From contig CM049310.1 in the NCBI GenBank assembly GCA_026874595.1, forward strand, positions 43,219,558 to 43,283,557: DNA of 64,000 nt, read 5' to 3'. Below are positions 38,640-49,952 of the stretch, piece after piece (position 1 is the stretch's first letter; each line of letters starts with the position of its first letter). The DNA comes from Sipunculus nudus (Eukaryota; Annelida; Sipuncula; Golfingiida; Sipunculidae). The translations under genes and the position numbers were made by a program. Below the pieces are notes generated by a model. That model saw nothing but the letters and a program-made list of their open reading frames with translations, did no database searches and was not told where the DNA came from.

Positions 38640-41095
38640 TTGCTACAGTTATGTTCAAATCACCAGTTACTCTTGTTTACCCGTCAGATCTCAATTTACA
38701 CTTTTTTTACACATCAGATCGCCAGTTAACATTTTTAAACAGGTAACCTGGTTAGTCAGATTAGATTAACAATTACATCAGTTTAGTCAGATTAAATAAC
38801 CAATTACATTCGTTAAGTCAGATTTAGTCAACAGTTGCCACATTTAAGTCACATGAGATCACCCGTTAAAATAGATTAGACCTATATGTTTCACTTTTGC
38901 TTAGTCGCACGAGATCAGCATTTGCACGGTTATTAGTCATATTATAACACAAGTAGGAGGTTTGGTTTTTCGGATGATATAACAGTTCTACGGTTGTTTA
39001 GTCGTATCAGATCAGCTATTATAATGATATTTAGTCACACTGATCACCAATTAGACTTTTTTTTTATAATATGAACAGTTCCATTGTTCTGTAATCACAT
39101 AAAATTATCAGTTACAACTTGTGAGTCGCATGAGATTACACTTTTGTTTAGTCAAATTAGACCACCTCTTTCAGTGTTGTTTAGTCACAAAAGATAACCA
39201 ATTACAATGTTTAAGTCACATGCGATCACTAGTCACACCTGTCTATATAATCAGATCAGGCATACAGTTGTACTGTGGTTTCATGGCCTCAGATGCATTA
39301 ACCTTTAACATGAAAGATATGTTACACTCCGCTTATGAATATCATATCACCTATTACGCTAATTGTTTGCCGGGTCATACCACTATTCATACTCTTCCCT
39401 TTGTAAACAAATCACGAGTTACACTGATGTTTAACCATATCAGACTATACTAGTTATACAGTATTTTAGTCAAGTTAGATCAGTAGTTAAGTCACCTCAG
39501 CGCTTTATATAGTTTTGAGTCGTATGATATCATTAGTCACACTTATGTTTAATCAACTGCATGTTCCAGTGTTTTTAAATTACATAAAATCACTAGTTAT
39601 AATGTTTATATTGCATGTGATTACTTGTTACACATTAATTTAGTCAGACATGGTCAACTGTTCCGAGGTTGTTTAATTACATGATATCACTAGTTATAAT
39701 GTTTATGTTGCATGCGATAACATGTTACAAATTAGTTAAGTAAGACAAGGTCTACTGTTCCACTGTTGTTAGATGACATAAGATCACAATTTACAATGCT
39801 TATGACGCATGCAATCACAGGTTACAATTTTGCTTAGTCGGTTAAGATCAATCGTTCTAATGCTGTTTAGTCGCTTGATAACATCAGATACATAGTAGTC
39901 GTATGCTATAATTATCAACAAGTTGTACTTTTGTTTGGTCAGAAAAGATCAACTGTTCCACAGTAGTTGATTAGTAGTCACGATGTTTAATTGGCATGCC
40001 ACCTCAATTTACACTTTTTATTGGTCAGATAAGGTCTACTACTATTTACTCACATAAGGTCACCAGGTACGTTTAGTGGCATGCGATTATGATGTGCAAG
40101 ATACAGCATTCTGTTCTCCTGTTGTTACTAATAAGAGATCACGAGTTACATTGTTTAAGTTGCATGGGACCACAAATTACACTTTTGTTTAGTCAGATAA
40201 GATCTAGCTACACGTTAGTTTATAGTCAGATTAGGTCAGGTGTTTTTCAGTCACATGATATCATCAGTTACAATATTTTATTCGCTTAGGATCACAATCC
40301 AGCCTTGGTTTAGTCAGACCAGACCAGCAGTTACACATCTGGTTAGTCACCCCAGCTGCATTTACATTCAAAATGAACGTACATATTACAGCGTTACACT
40401 GCTGCTTAGGAATATGAGATAAGCAGTTACAATATTTTAGTCGCTTGAAATCACCGGTTACCATTTTAGTTGGTCAGATTAGATCAACAGCTACATGACT
40501 GTTGAATCACCCACCTGCATTAAACTTAAAAATGGGATAACGTAAATATTACACAGTTCCGTCGTTGTTTAGTCACAGGAGATGACCAGTTACACTGTTG
40601 TTAAGTCATAGGAGATCACCAGTTACACTTTTGTTTAGTCACAGGAGATCACCAGTTACACTGTTGTCTAGTCACAGGAGATCACCAGTTACACTTTTGT
40701 TTAGTAACAGGAGACCACCGGTTACATTGTTGTCTGGTCACAGGAGATCACTAGTTCCACTGTTGTTTAGTCACAGGGGATCACCAGTTACATTGTTGTC
40801 TAGTCACAGGAGATCACCAGTTACATTGTTGTCTAGTCACAGGAAATCACCAGTTACACTGTTGTTTAGTCACAGGAAATCACCAGTTACACTGTTGTTT
40901 AGTCAGATTAGATCCACTATTGCTTTCTTATTTTTGGATATCAACTGTTAACTGTTCTTAATCAAATCAGATACGGGTTTTACTTCTGGTAAGTCAGATA
41001 AAATGACCAGCTACACTGTAGTTTAAACAGATCAGATCAGAAGTTACACTGTTTTTTATTCGAATCAGATTACCAGTTATAATGTAGCAAAGATG
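38640..41095. repeat. Long 33-bp tandem array with a homogeneous 3' core
   Basis: The core at about 40566-40905 has around ten near-identical 33-base units of the form AGTCACAGGAGATCACCAGT plus TACACTGTTGTTT. To the left, back to about 38640, the same unit can be followed in increasingly diverged form (GTTTAGTCA...GATCA...AGTTACA). Because 33 is a multiple of three, the core keeps a frame open as an 11-residue repeat (SHRRSPVTLL). I see no other evidence of translation. Confidence 0.9.
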
Positions 41096-41129
41096 AGTTA
41101 GAGAAAAGATGATATACCGTAAGAGGTAA

Positions 41130-41130
41130 G

Positions 41131-41193
<63 letters not shown>
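41130..41193. repeat. TA microsatellite
   Basis: Alternating T and A with one TTT interruption, directly after the 33-bp array. Confidence 0.95.
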
Positions 41194-41195
<2 letters not shown>

Positions 41196-42178
41196 CAATA
41201 TCAGGATAGATTTACTTAGGTCATGTTATCCATTAGATGTAGTCATGCAAGCTTAGATTAGGTAAATAATATCTGTGGGCAAAATGCTTAAAAAGAGGAC
41301 AAAGTCAGAAATATGAAACCTTCAGTTTAATTTTTGTGTGTTTGATAAAAACAATAAAACAAATATTTTCCAGATTATATCCTTTGATTGGGCAAGTCGT
41401 ATATACAGTTTTGCACAGCGTACATAGCATCAAGACTATTAAATTTAATCTGGGTTGGTATGGAAAGACCTAATAGGTTTTGGTCTGGTAGGACAGGTAT
41501 GATAACATCCAGTTAATTTATGGGTTTAAACAGTTAACGGTCAGATGAGTCAGGTGATCTTCGGTTAGGTAAAGTTGCGTACGTTATAGCAAATATATTT
41601 AGAATTAAGAAAAAACTCATACAGTATTAAATGTTCTCATTTATATTTATCACCTAACAACCACCCCTTTTTTATGCGCATTGTCAAAGTATCTTATTTT
41701 AAAAAATATCTAAAATCTAAATATTTGAAGTTCAAGCACACCTGTTACTGCCTTTCGCGTGTGCATCAATGATCAATATTTTCCGCATGATTGCACGTTG
41801 ACTCTATTATTTCAGTATGATGGCATACCAATTAAATGAAACACATTTAATTTATGTTTATTATCCAGCTTTGAACATCAGTCAAAACAATAAATTATTA
41901 TAAAAAGCATATTAAAAAATTCACCGGGTTTGGCTTTTGTAAAATACATGGATTTGGTAAATATATACAGGTACGGGTACCTATAAATAGGTTAGTGTTC
42001 ACGGAATGATCCCTGTGGCATGTCCCGCATGTACCCTCATTCGGGTGTGGAGGTGTGGTCACGTGATGGCATTTTATTGCTGGTCACACCAACCGAAAGT
42101 TAACACAGTCACTTCATTGACAGTAGATATACGTTGACACAATGATTCAGTGATTTATTAATCAACAGAAAACAGAAA
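41194..42178. other. No gene seen; E-box near 42058
   Basis: AT-rich, with a GC-richer patch around 42000-42110 that contains GGTCACGTGATGG, upstream of the candidate start at 42179. Confidence 0.5.
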
Positions 42179-42213
42179 ATGGAGGACAAGGTTTCTGATG
42201 TTCGACAAAATAA
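42179..42213 (+). CDS. Possible short first coding exon of the Cav2 channel
   Basis: ATG at 42179 (context AAAATGG) opens 11 codons, MEDKVSDVRQN, plus two bases (AA), ending exactly at a consensus donor GTAAGT (42214-42219). Phase is 2, so splicing to 46222 would give Lys and then the channel ATG. An E-box about 120 bases upstream and a short upstream ATG-TGA frame near 42142 are visible. An ATG followed by an in-phase donor this close can arise by chance, so support is limited. Confidence 0.3.
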
Positions 42214-44799
42214 GTAAGTGGTTACACGCAGATATATCTGCCATTAACATCTTTTTGGGGCTGAATGTAATATGTTAAATCATGGTTGTTCCGAATATAT
42301 GGTGAAATTTTACTTTTATTAGAGAGATTTACTCTATAATCTGAATAATTACAATGACAGATTTAAACCTCCAATCCCTTCACGTAAAACAAGGTTTGCG
42401 AATGATCAGGGACAAGTTTAGAAAAATTAATTTTTCAAGGTTAGTGAAAAGGAATTTCATCAAAAGTCGGAGAATTTTGGGATTATAAGTCATGGAAAAA
42501 TTAGGGAACTTTTAGAAAACTATGGCGACAGTTTAGCCGATTATCAGATTTAATGTGCCTGGCATCCCTTTACATAAGAATCATTCATAATTCAGTCTGT
42601 CAAACCACATTTATTATTCATTGTCTTTTAAATGTAGGGTAAGGTGTTTATGCAGATTACGTTGATTGTTTTCAGTTTAACCCTTTACTGTTCAGATTTA
42701 TTTTGGATCACAGACAAATCTGACTCTTTAACATTTACGTTACAGGCAATAGTTTGCGCAGGTAATACCTTTGTTTCAGCTTTTCAAAAATTATCAATGG
42801 TTGTTTCAGAGAGGGTTTGCATTAGGTAAATGGAAATTTAATAACTGAATGTAAATATTAAATTTGCTTGATGTTAGAGAATCCAGTTAAGGTGCCAGTC
42901 TATAGTGAGTTTAAGTGGCCCGCTCAAGAAGGTTAAATTTATATGTGATGGATACATTTAATCATAATATGAGGATCGGGAGGATGATTTCCTTGTTTTA
43001 TGTTTATTTATCCTTAAAATCGATCTGAATGTCAATAACATACAGGAAATTCTTTTTCTTTTTGCTATAAGTCTATAAAACCTGGTAAATTAATCTGCAA
43101 TCCGAGAGGAATCCTCCACGTCTGATTTTATTTGATTAAACTAATGCTCGTTTAACAGCCATTGGAAAAAGATACAGTATAAAAGAAAGTTGTATGATAC
43201 CATCAAATGTTGTATGACACCACTTAGAAAATTCACTGATGATAAGTTAATTATTAATTTAACTTAAATTTTAAAAAGCATGAAGAAAACGATAGTTTAT
43301 ACAATATATTTTTGGCCTACATTCGTCACACATAATGGCGTGGACATTTCTCTGTTACACTATCCCATGACCATATATTTAAAATTTGAATGGCAAATTG
43401 TATAAAAATCAGGGAATAAAAGTAATAATGTTAAACTCGAATATCGATTGTCAGTCATCAACAAAATGTGAATGAATCCTGATCCTGCATGATCGGCACG
43501 GGATTATCGATCAGTCTTCGAGATTGTTTATGACAAGAAATACTATATAATATATATATTCATGCGGGAAAGAAATATATTTGAAGAAGTACCAGACTGC
43601 CTTGATGAGGACAAAAAACGTGGTAATTAATTTTCTTTGAAATAGACTTAAAGGATTTTTCTTTTGCTTTCTTTTTATGTTCAAGAACATTCACATTATC
43701 ATTAAACGTGTCCAGTTTGCTCTTCTAGTGCATAAAGTTTGTATATAATCTTAATATCGATACTTTTCATAGGAATCTTTTCTCACATCGATTATCGTAA
43801 GAGTTATCGATTCGTATTGATTTTTATGTTGATAATCAGAGCCAAAGATGGCTATATCGGTTCTGTTAATAACAAAATGGAAATATATGACTTTATAATA
43901 TGAATTAAAAGTTCATTGTTAACGCTATAAAAGCACCTAATGGCAGTTACAGTTTATCGGATTTTGTCTTATAAACGATATGAAAAGTATCCCGGTATTA
44001 AAACAGTTAAAAAAATACTCGACCGATTAGAATCCAGAAGTTGAAAAGTATAAACTAAGGACTTCTAAGACCAAATCTTTCGTGCCATATTAGTTAAACC
44101 ACTGGACTATTTTGTCGTCAGTAAAAAAATGTCGAACTTATACGGACTGACACGTGGTAGTTAGACATGTAGAAATATGCAGGCTATTACGTCACTTGCA
44201 TGTTGGTCATGTATCTACCGGACATGGGTCTAGCACTTTAGTACGTCTTGGCAACCCGTATAATTAAAAAGGCATTAAGTGACCTAGATAATTTTCTAGG
44301 AAGATAAATACTGGTATGCGAGCGAAATGCAATTAACACAATAAATAGTATAAACAGAATGGATAAAATATAAATGTATGTCAAAGAACTCGAAGAAAGA
44401 TGCATATTGTATGACAATGCAATACATTGGTACTGTAATCATTTGTGATAAATTTGATAAAATAAACCAAAACAGATATGGTAGAAAAAAATAATAATTT
44501 GATAATAACTTGATGTCAGATTTCTTGCAAAGCTTCCACAAATTGTGCAGGGTATGCGAAGAAGCTGAATTCTAAAAGGTTGCATCAAGTTGCATCAAAA
44601 GGAGGTTTGGATTGGATAAAGTGCCCCAGAGTAGTGAATAGACTTTTATTTCTAAAAGTCGTTCTACTCTTATAATACGTCTTGGTGTACCGCAGGGTGT
44701 TTTGCAAATGTAGCCAAGTGTATTCAGCAATGATTAGCGGTTTTGTCTACAAGATACCATCTTTTCCTTGTTATGTTATGTAGAAATAATTTCTTGACA
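42214..44799. other. Presumed intron
   Basis: Strongly AT-rich. No exon or repeat array supported. Confidence 0.5.
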
Positions 44800-45125
44800 G
44801 TTCATTGAAAAATTATTTGTACATTTTCTATAGATAAATTCTTGAAATTATATTTACAAAAGAATGTAGTGCATTAATTCCATGGATAATAAATTATTTG
44901 CAGTTTCTTATAAATCAATTAAATATTTCATTAGAAATAAATTCTTTAATATTTCATAGCAATGAATTCTTAAGAGATTCATGGAATTAATTCTGGAGAG
45001 TTTTACAACCACAGAAAAATGCTTGAAATTGTCTATAAATGTATTTTGAACGATTCTCAGAAATAAGTTGTTGGCATTTCCTGGGGAATAAATCCCTCGC
45101 AGGTTTGTCGTAAATAAAGTCTTCA
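44800..45125. repeat. Ancient 25-bp tandem array
   Basis: Variants of AGAAATAAATTCTT recur at spacings that are multiples of about 25 bases (near 44833, 44883, 44932, 44958, 44982, 45057, 45082, 45109). Strongly diverged. Confidence 0.55.
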
Positions 45126-45282
45126 CCTGTTGACATGATGGGTTCTAGGAATCAGTCAGTAGTCTTCACGTTTCTGGTGCAAATATCAGACAACACAGCA
45201 CTTGGTGTCACTAGCTCTCGAAAACCATAAGTGTCTGTCAGGGAAAGATGCCCTCAGGTTATCTGGCAGTTGCCCCAATTTG

Positions 45283-45742
45283 TGACGTCATTGATGATGA
45301 AAGATGACGTAATTCGATCCAGTAGGTCAGGTCATGGGACTCTTATAGGCGGACATAATAATTTGTTTAAAATCAACGCGGAATATATTCACATGGAATA
45401 ATGGCGTGTGCTCGGTTTTTACCGTAAGTTAGACGTGGGTAACGATAGCGGCGGCCTATTGTTTAAATCAGCGGTGCCCTGCGGTGTGGTAGTTAGATGC
45501 GTACACAGGTCAGCGGGATGAACGAGTTGAATACAAGCATTGAGCGAGTGTGAGCACGCCGCGAATCGATAAACTGAGGGTTTTCCGAGACATAAACACG
45601 CGGGCATCCTCGACCGGTATTGGGCGACATGCAGGTTGCTTTGGCATTTATCGCTCAAGTACAGGCCGCATAATTCATTAGTGAAAACTGTTTTCACGTT
45701 ATTGTCTTTGGGGAATTTCATAGCCATGGAAAACTGACGTCA
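45283..45742 (+). promoter_or_regulatory. CRE-like sites upstream of the Cav2 exon
   Basis: TGACGTCA at 45283-45290 and 45735-45742 and TGACGTAA at 45305-45312 lie in the GC-richer kilobase before the channel exon. ATTGG (reverse CCAAT) follows near 45804 and 45826. CREB-type sites are common in promoters of neuronal genes. Their role here is inferred. Confidence 0.4.
45401..45423 (+). CDS. Possible short first coding exon of the Cav2 channel
   Basis: ATG at 45401 gives seven codons, MACARFL, plus CC, then a consensus donor GTAAGT at 45424-45429. Phase is 2, so joining to 46222 completes CCG (Pro) before the channel ATG. An upstream ATG-GAA-TAA mini-frame (45393) has a stop overlapping this start (TAATG). 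The location just downstream of two CRE-like sites suits a proximal promoter. It could equally be a 5' untranslated exon whose ATG is not used. Confidence 0.3.
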
Positions 45743-46221
45743 TTCGGACAAACGTAGCATTGACTGATAATTGAATAAAAGCAGCGAGCCTCGGCTTTCC
45801 CCGATTGGCCAGCTTGGTTCAGATCGATTGGGATGTTGGCATTAATAATAAATGTTGCCTTCTGCATAATGGCAACGAAATGCTTGCCTCAATGGTTCAA
45901 ACAAGGCCTGGGCAAAGGAACAACAAAATATACCGGGCGGTGTGACCTCGAAGCCATGCGGGAGGGCGCGTAAGCACTGGATGTATGCACTGTATAGCAA
46001 GCCGGAGGAGACGTTAGCTAACGACAGATAGCGAACATACACGTTGACAACAAACATTGAACCGGTATAGTGTGGCTTGCGTGTGCAGCCACAACAGCCA
46101 AACGGGGATGGCTTCCAGCCTGTCAGAGGTGCTGAGACAAACAAGTGCAGCTAGTTAAGGGGGACTGCTTACCGAGTGAAAGTCGGTGCCGACGTTTAAA
46201 CCGTGTTGCTTCTCTCTTCAG
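45430..46221. other. GC-richer 5' region of the Cav2 exon
   Basis: This contains the third CRE-like site and the acceptor at its end: a TCTCTCTTCAG tract with AG at 46220-46221. Open frames on the minus strand (45419-46144) have Cys/Pro-rich translations with no splice context and are not called. Confidence 0.5.
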
Positions 46222-46416
46222 GATGGCTACCTTCGCCGGAACAGATATGGAGAGCGGGGGAGGGGGCGGCAGCCATGAAAATTCTCTTCGCAATGTGGCG
46301 AAGCGAACAACCCATATCAGTCTTCCTGGCCTATCCTCCACCAACAACCGCTCTCTGTTCATCTTCAGCGAGGAGAATTTTATACGGAAGTACGCCAAGC
46401 TCATCATAGAATGGGG
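46222..46416 (+). CDS. Cav2-type voltage-gated calcium channel alpha1 subunit, N-terminal exon
   Basis: This exon encodes the cytoplasmic N-terminus of the pore subunit of a presynaptic-type calcium channel. From ATG 46223 (A at -3, G at +4) there are 64 codons plus GG. Residues 1-40 are family-variable, with a GGGGG run near 12-16. Residues 41-64 read NNRSLFIFSEENFIRKYAKL then IIEW, matching the conserved segment just before helix IS1 in Cav2 channels (NRSLF.FSE.N..RKYAK.I.EW). Cav1 channels have a different sequence here. The donor GTATCC at 46417 cuts after GG of Gly65. The expected next residues are PFEYM, and vertebrate genes have an intron at this same place. AG at 46220-46221 after a pyrimidine tract suggests this exon can be spliced to upstream exons. 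The remainder of the channel lies beyond the window. Confidence 0.92.
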
Positions 46417-47395
46417 GTATCCTTTCAAATTGGTAACCAGCAAGAAATTTTAACAGCCAGAAATTAATGTGATATAACAAGTATAACATGCAGAACAGAA
46501 GATTTATAAGGTAAGCACACATTATTTCCATATTTGCTCCCATCTCTAGCTTGTTCACATGTAAACGAGCTTTGAGCTCTCTCTTGTATATAATATCTTT
46601 TAAGGAATAACAGTGTTAGTATTTTATTTTAAAATATGGTAAGGAAAATTGATATTTCCATGTGCAAACAGTGTAGTCAAGATAAGAAATAATATTTTCA
46701 ATACTCGCTTACATGCCCTTTTTTAATGAATCCAAGTACTCATTTGTATTCGTAATTACTACAAAACATAACAGGGAGTAAAAGTCTTTAATGAGCACTT
46801 TAACCATGCCTAGAATGTATTGTCTTATTTGTCACTATCACCATATTGAGGTCCTACATACATACATACCGTCATATAGGAGGATTTCTATGCATATATC
46901 AGGGCAATAGATCATGTGACCAGGGCCAGAGAACATTTGAGACTTAAAAAGGGTAAGCACACGCATAATTATGTGTAGATTTGATAAGTAAATCCAGGAC
47001 TTTAATTCACATGTTGCTCAAGCAGGGGAAGAAGATATTTAAAAATGCCACGCATGCCCTTGAATACAGATTCGACAAGTGAACGCCCAGTTTTTAGATA
47101 TTTAAGGATATGTGTGACAACCAAAACCTTAACCGCAGTCTAAGTTTTACGTATTTGACCATATTATATCTGCATAAAAAAATAAGTCTTAAAATAAAAT
47201 TTCTAGTTATCATGACATAAATACTATTTCAAATTTGCTTTTATCGATATTGATATTAGATTAGGCGCTTTTTTACTGTAAAGTCAAGTATTTATGGAAG
47301 ATTACGTACATTGCAATAAGGGCAAAAGAAATGGTATTCGCACATTTGCTTCCGTCCTCTGATTCTCTATGGTCATAAAAGAAATCATAAAAGAA

Positions 47396-47438
<43 letters not shown>

Positions 47439-49701
47439 CATAACACGAATGTTTAGGATAACTTTACTATTTTTTCAGGTTAGTGCTAACTGATCTACTC
47501 ACAATCTAGGATTGACAATTAAAATTGGGATGTCTGATTTTTTTATTCACATTAATATTAAAAAGACAATGAACATTACTTATTTTATTGGCGTTTATAG
47601 TCGATACATTATTGTATAAATATATGTATGGTTGTTTTATAAGTATACTGACTACATATTTACAAAGGATATCAATATTCATATAACTTTCCATGACTAA
47701 TATATAAAAAAAGGGTAAACATGGTGACACTGAAGTAAATCAGAGATCATGCTAACTACAAATAACTTTAATCGCACTTTTATAATGAATATGTGTAGTG
47801 GATATTTTTATTACAGTTTTTATGTTCATCAGTTATATATTAGCTGATCTCTTTCTCACGATCAACAAAGAATATGCAGAATTATATATATATATATATA
47901 TTTATATATATACATATAAAGATTATATATGTATGTGTTTTTGAATCAAGTTTTTACATATAGGTAATTCGAAGCTTGTGTTGTGAGCAAGCCAGCATAT
48001 TTGTCCAATGTATTTATTCAAATTGAAATGTCAGACATAGGCGTATTTCCTGTTGATCAGTCGTTTCAGCTGTCGCAGGTGTTTAAACCGTGGCATTGTG
48101 AATCATCACAAAATAAGCCAACAGCGGTACCAGTATATTTATCATTAATTAGTATAATCGATTTTATTCACTCAGGTGGCATCGGTTCAGTAGAGATGAC
48201 CTATTTTTACTGCTCTTTAAAAGACTGCTGTCACGACGAGTCACTGGTTCCGTGGCCATGTGGTTATAGCGGTAAAAAACCATGCATCGATGCCTTGTTG
48301 AATCACATTGTACAATAATGCAGTGATACAGCATTCGGCTGCGACGTATAAAGGGATATCGGGCCTTGTTTCGATTAAGTTGAAGCTCATAATTTTGTTT
48401 GAATTGTAAAACCATTATAAATATACAGCTAAATACAAATAAAAATAAAAACACCGAGAATAGAAGTCACCTCTATTCGCAGACAAAGGTGTCATAAGAA
48501 AAAATTACCAAATTTCATTTGCAAAAGAGTTTTTGGCTTGGATAGGTTCATCCCAGGATATTAGATTCAATTATAAAATTTAAAAAAAATTATATATGTT
48601 TGACCATGTTGGTAACATTATTTCAGGTAGTGTAAGAAAATTCCAACAGGGAAGGAAGCTATAGCCAATTCTTCTCTGTCTGCCTTTCATCTGGGGACGA
48701 AAATATGAATATATTTGCATAATATTTATAACCCTCGGGAAATCGGCTTCCTGCATAACTTGCAAAACCAAGATATGCAGCCGACTTAGACGCACATATC
48801 AACATGGCTTTACATAATCTTGGACTCGTTGCTGATTAAATAAACTCATTAGGCAACGTACACGGTGCGCCATTGGAGCAAATGCTGAAACTTAATCTTC
48901 AGTCTTCGCAGAAATAGTAATCAAAACTCATACTAATTCTATGATTTTTAGATGTACTCTCACGTTACAAACACAACCGGCAATGCAGTACAAGTTAAAT
49001 ACCATAAATTGCAACTTCAGTATATGAAGAACTGTTCAAATTTCTTGCTAGTTTTACACAATAACCACCATCCTCTTCGAAATCCAGAAGGCATAAAATA
49101 GCACATTGTTTTGTTAATTCATTATGGAATAAGACATACAATTATTGGCACAACAGAGAAAGATCAAATATGTGTAAGTAACATCCTTAATATTAAGATC
49201 CCTATTGGATCATAAAGAAGAGAGTTATATCGTCAGAGAAGTGCATGATGTTGGGAAGTAGAGTTTGAGCTCTCAAATAATCCCAAACTGACTTTTTTGC
49301 GAATATGAATAAAACAACATTTATATCTAGCATTTGACTCTGACATGTAGTAAATTCCTTGGATGTAAAATTAAACCATTTATAACAACATTTAATACTT
49401 TACGACTTCCTTGAAGCATCTATCTCGATTATATTTCAGAAGATTATAGTCCGAACTTTCTATTAGTGTTTGACAAACTAGATTGTAAATACACATGGTC
49501 GGTGTCCTTAACCCCATAATTACAGCCATGTTTTAATAATTCCCTGTAAAATATGGTATATGTTTCCATAATAATGCCGGATTCACTCAATTTGAGTTAA
49601 CTATTCATCATAAGTTCTTTATAACTACAAAAAAAGACAGAAACTCCTTTATGACAGATATTTCTTAATAATATCGTGCTATTACAAGAACTCACGTTTA
49701 C
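46417..49701 (+). other. Cav2 intron 1, first part
   Basis: AT-rich. TA microsatellites lie at 47399-47437 and about 47882-47912. No coding exon of the channel's first repeat (no PFEYM-like codons) is seen. The 111-codon frame at 47983-48318 starts at GTG and lacks splice support. Confidence 0.6.
47464..47484 (+). other. Ratchet-like AG|GT site (possible recursive splice point)
   Basis: TTTACTATTTTTTCAG followed directly by GTTAGT puts a good acceptor and a donor back to back at 47478|47479 in a very long intron, the arrangement used in recursive splicing. Confidence 0.35.
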
Positions 49702-49952
49702 CAACAGTGTTGGTGTATAAAAAGTTTGGCGTCGGCAGCCCCTGGCACCCAAGCACTGGCCGGCCAGGAAGCATGTTTATTAAAGTACCCTGATGGTGAA
49801 TACTCAGTCACATAGATAAAGGCACCGTTGCATTCAAATGAGCCTATATGTTCCCAGTCCAGACACAAGAGTGACGTCATAGGTGGATTGTCGTCGGTGT
49901 TCTGGAATTCTATTTTGCTTACTGTGCATAGTTTCATTCTGACCATGCCAGA
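49702..49952 (-). CDS. Unidentified exon on the opposite strand within the Cav2 intron
   Basis: Read on the minus strand, a 26-base T-rich tract ending TTTTCTCAG (AG at 49954-49953) is followed by an exon open for 83 codons. It ends at a donor-like TTG|GTAAAC (GT at 49701-49700). Without that donor the frame stops at the TAA inside it, so it could be terminal. A GTGAGT lies six bases further on. GC content is above the surroundings and the translation looks like a folded domain: alternating hydrophobics and many aromatics, such as LLCLDWEHIGSF, GAFIYVTEY and SWPASAWVPGA, with four Cys and the end KLFIHQHCW. I cannot assign a family. It may be part of a gene nested antisense in the channel intron or an alternative exon of a neighbour. 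No partner exon was found within about 1 kb. Confidence 0.5.

Noticed and set aside
38640-41095. CRISPR-like array
   Set aside because: Units are directly tandem without unique spacers, and the genome is clearly animal.
45419-46144. Two roughly 100-codon minus-strand frames beside the Cav2 exon
   Set aside because: Cys/Pro-rich translations from GC-richer promoter-like DNA. No splice context or recognisable domain.
47983-48318. 111-codon plus-strand frame in the Cav2 intron
   Set aside because: Starts at GTG, does not resemble any channel segment and has no splice sites.
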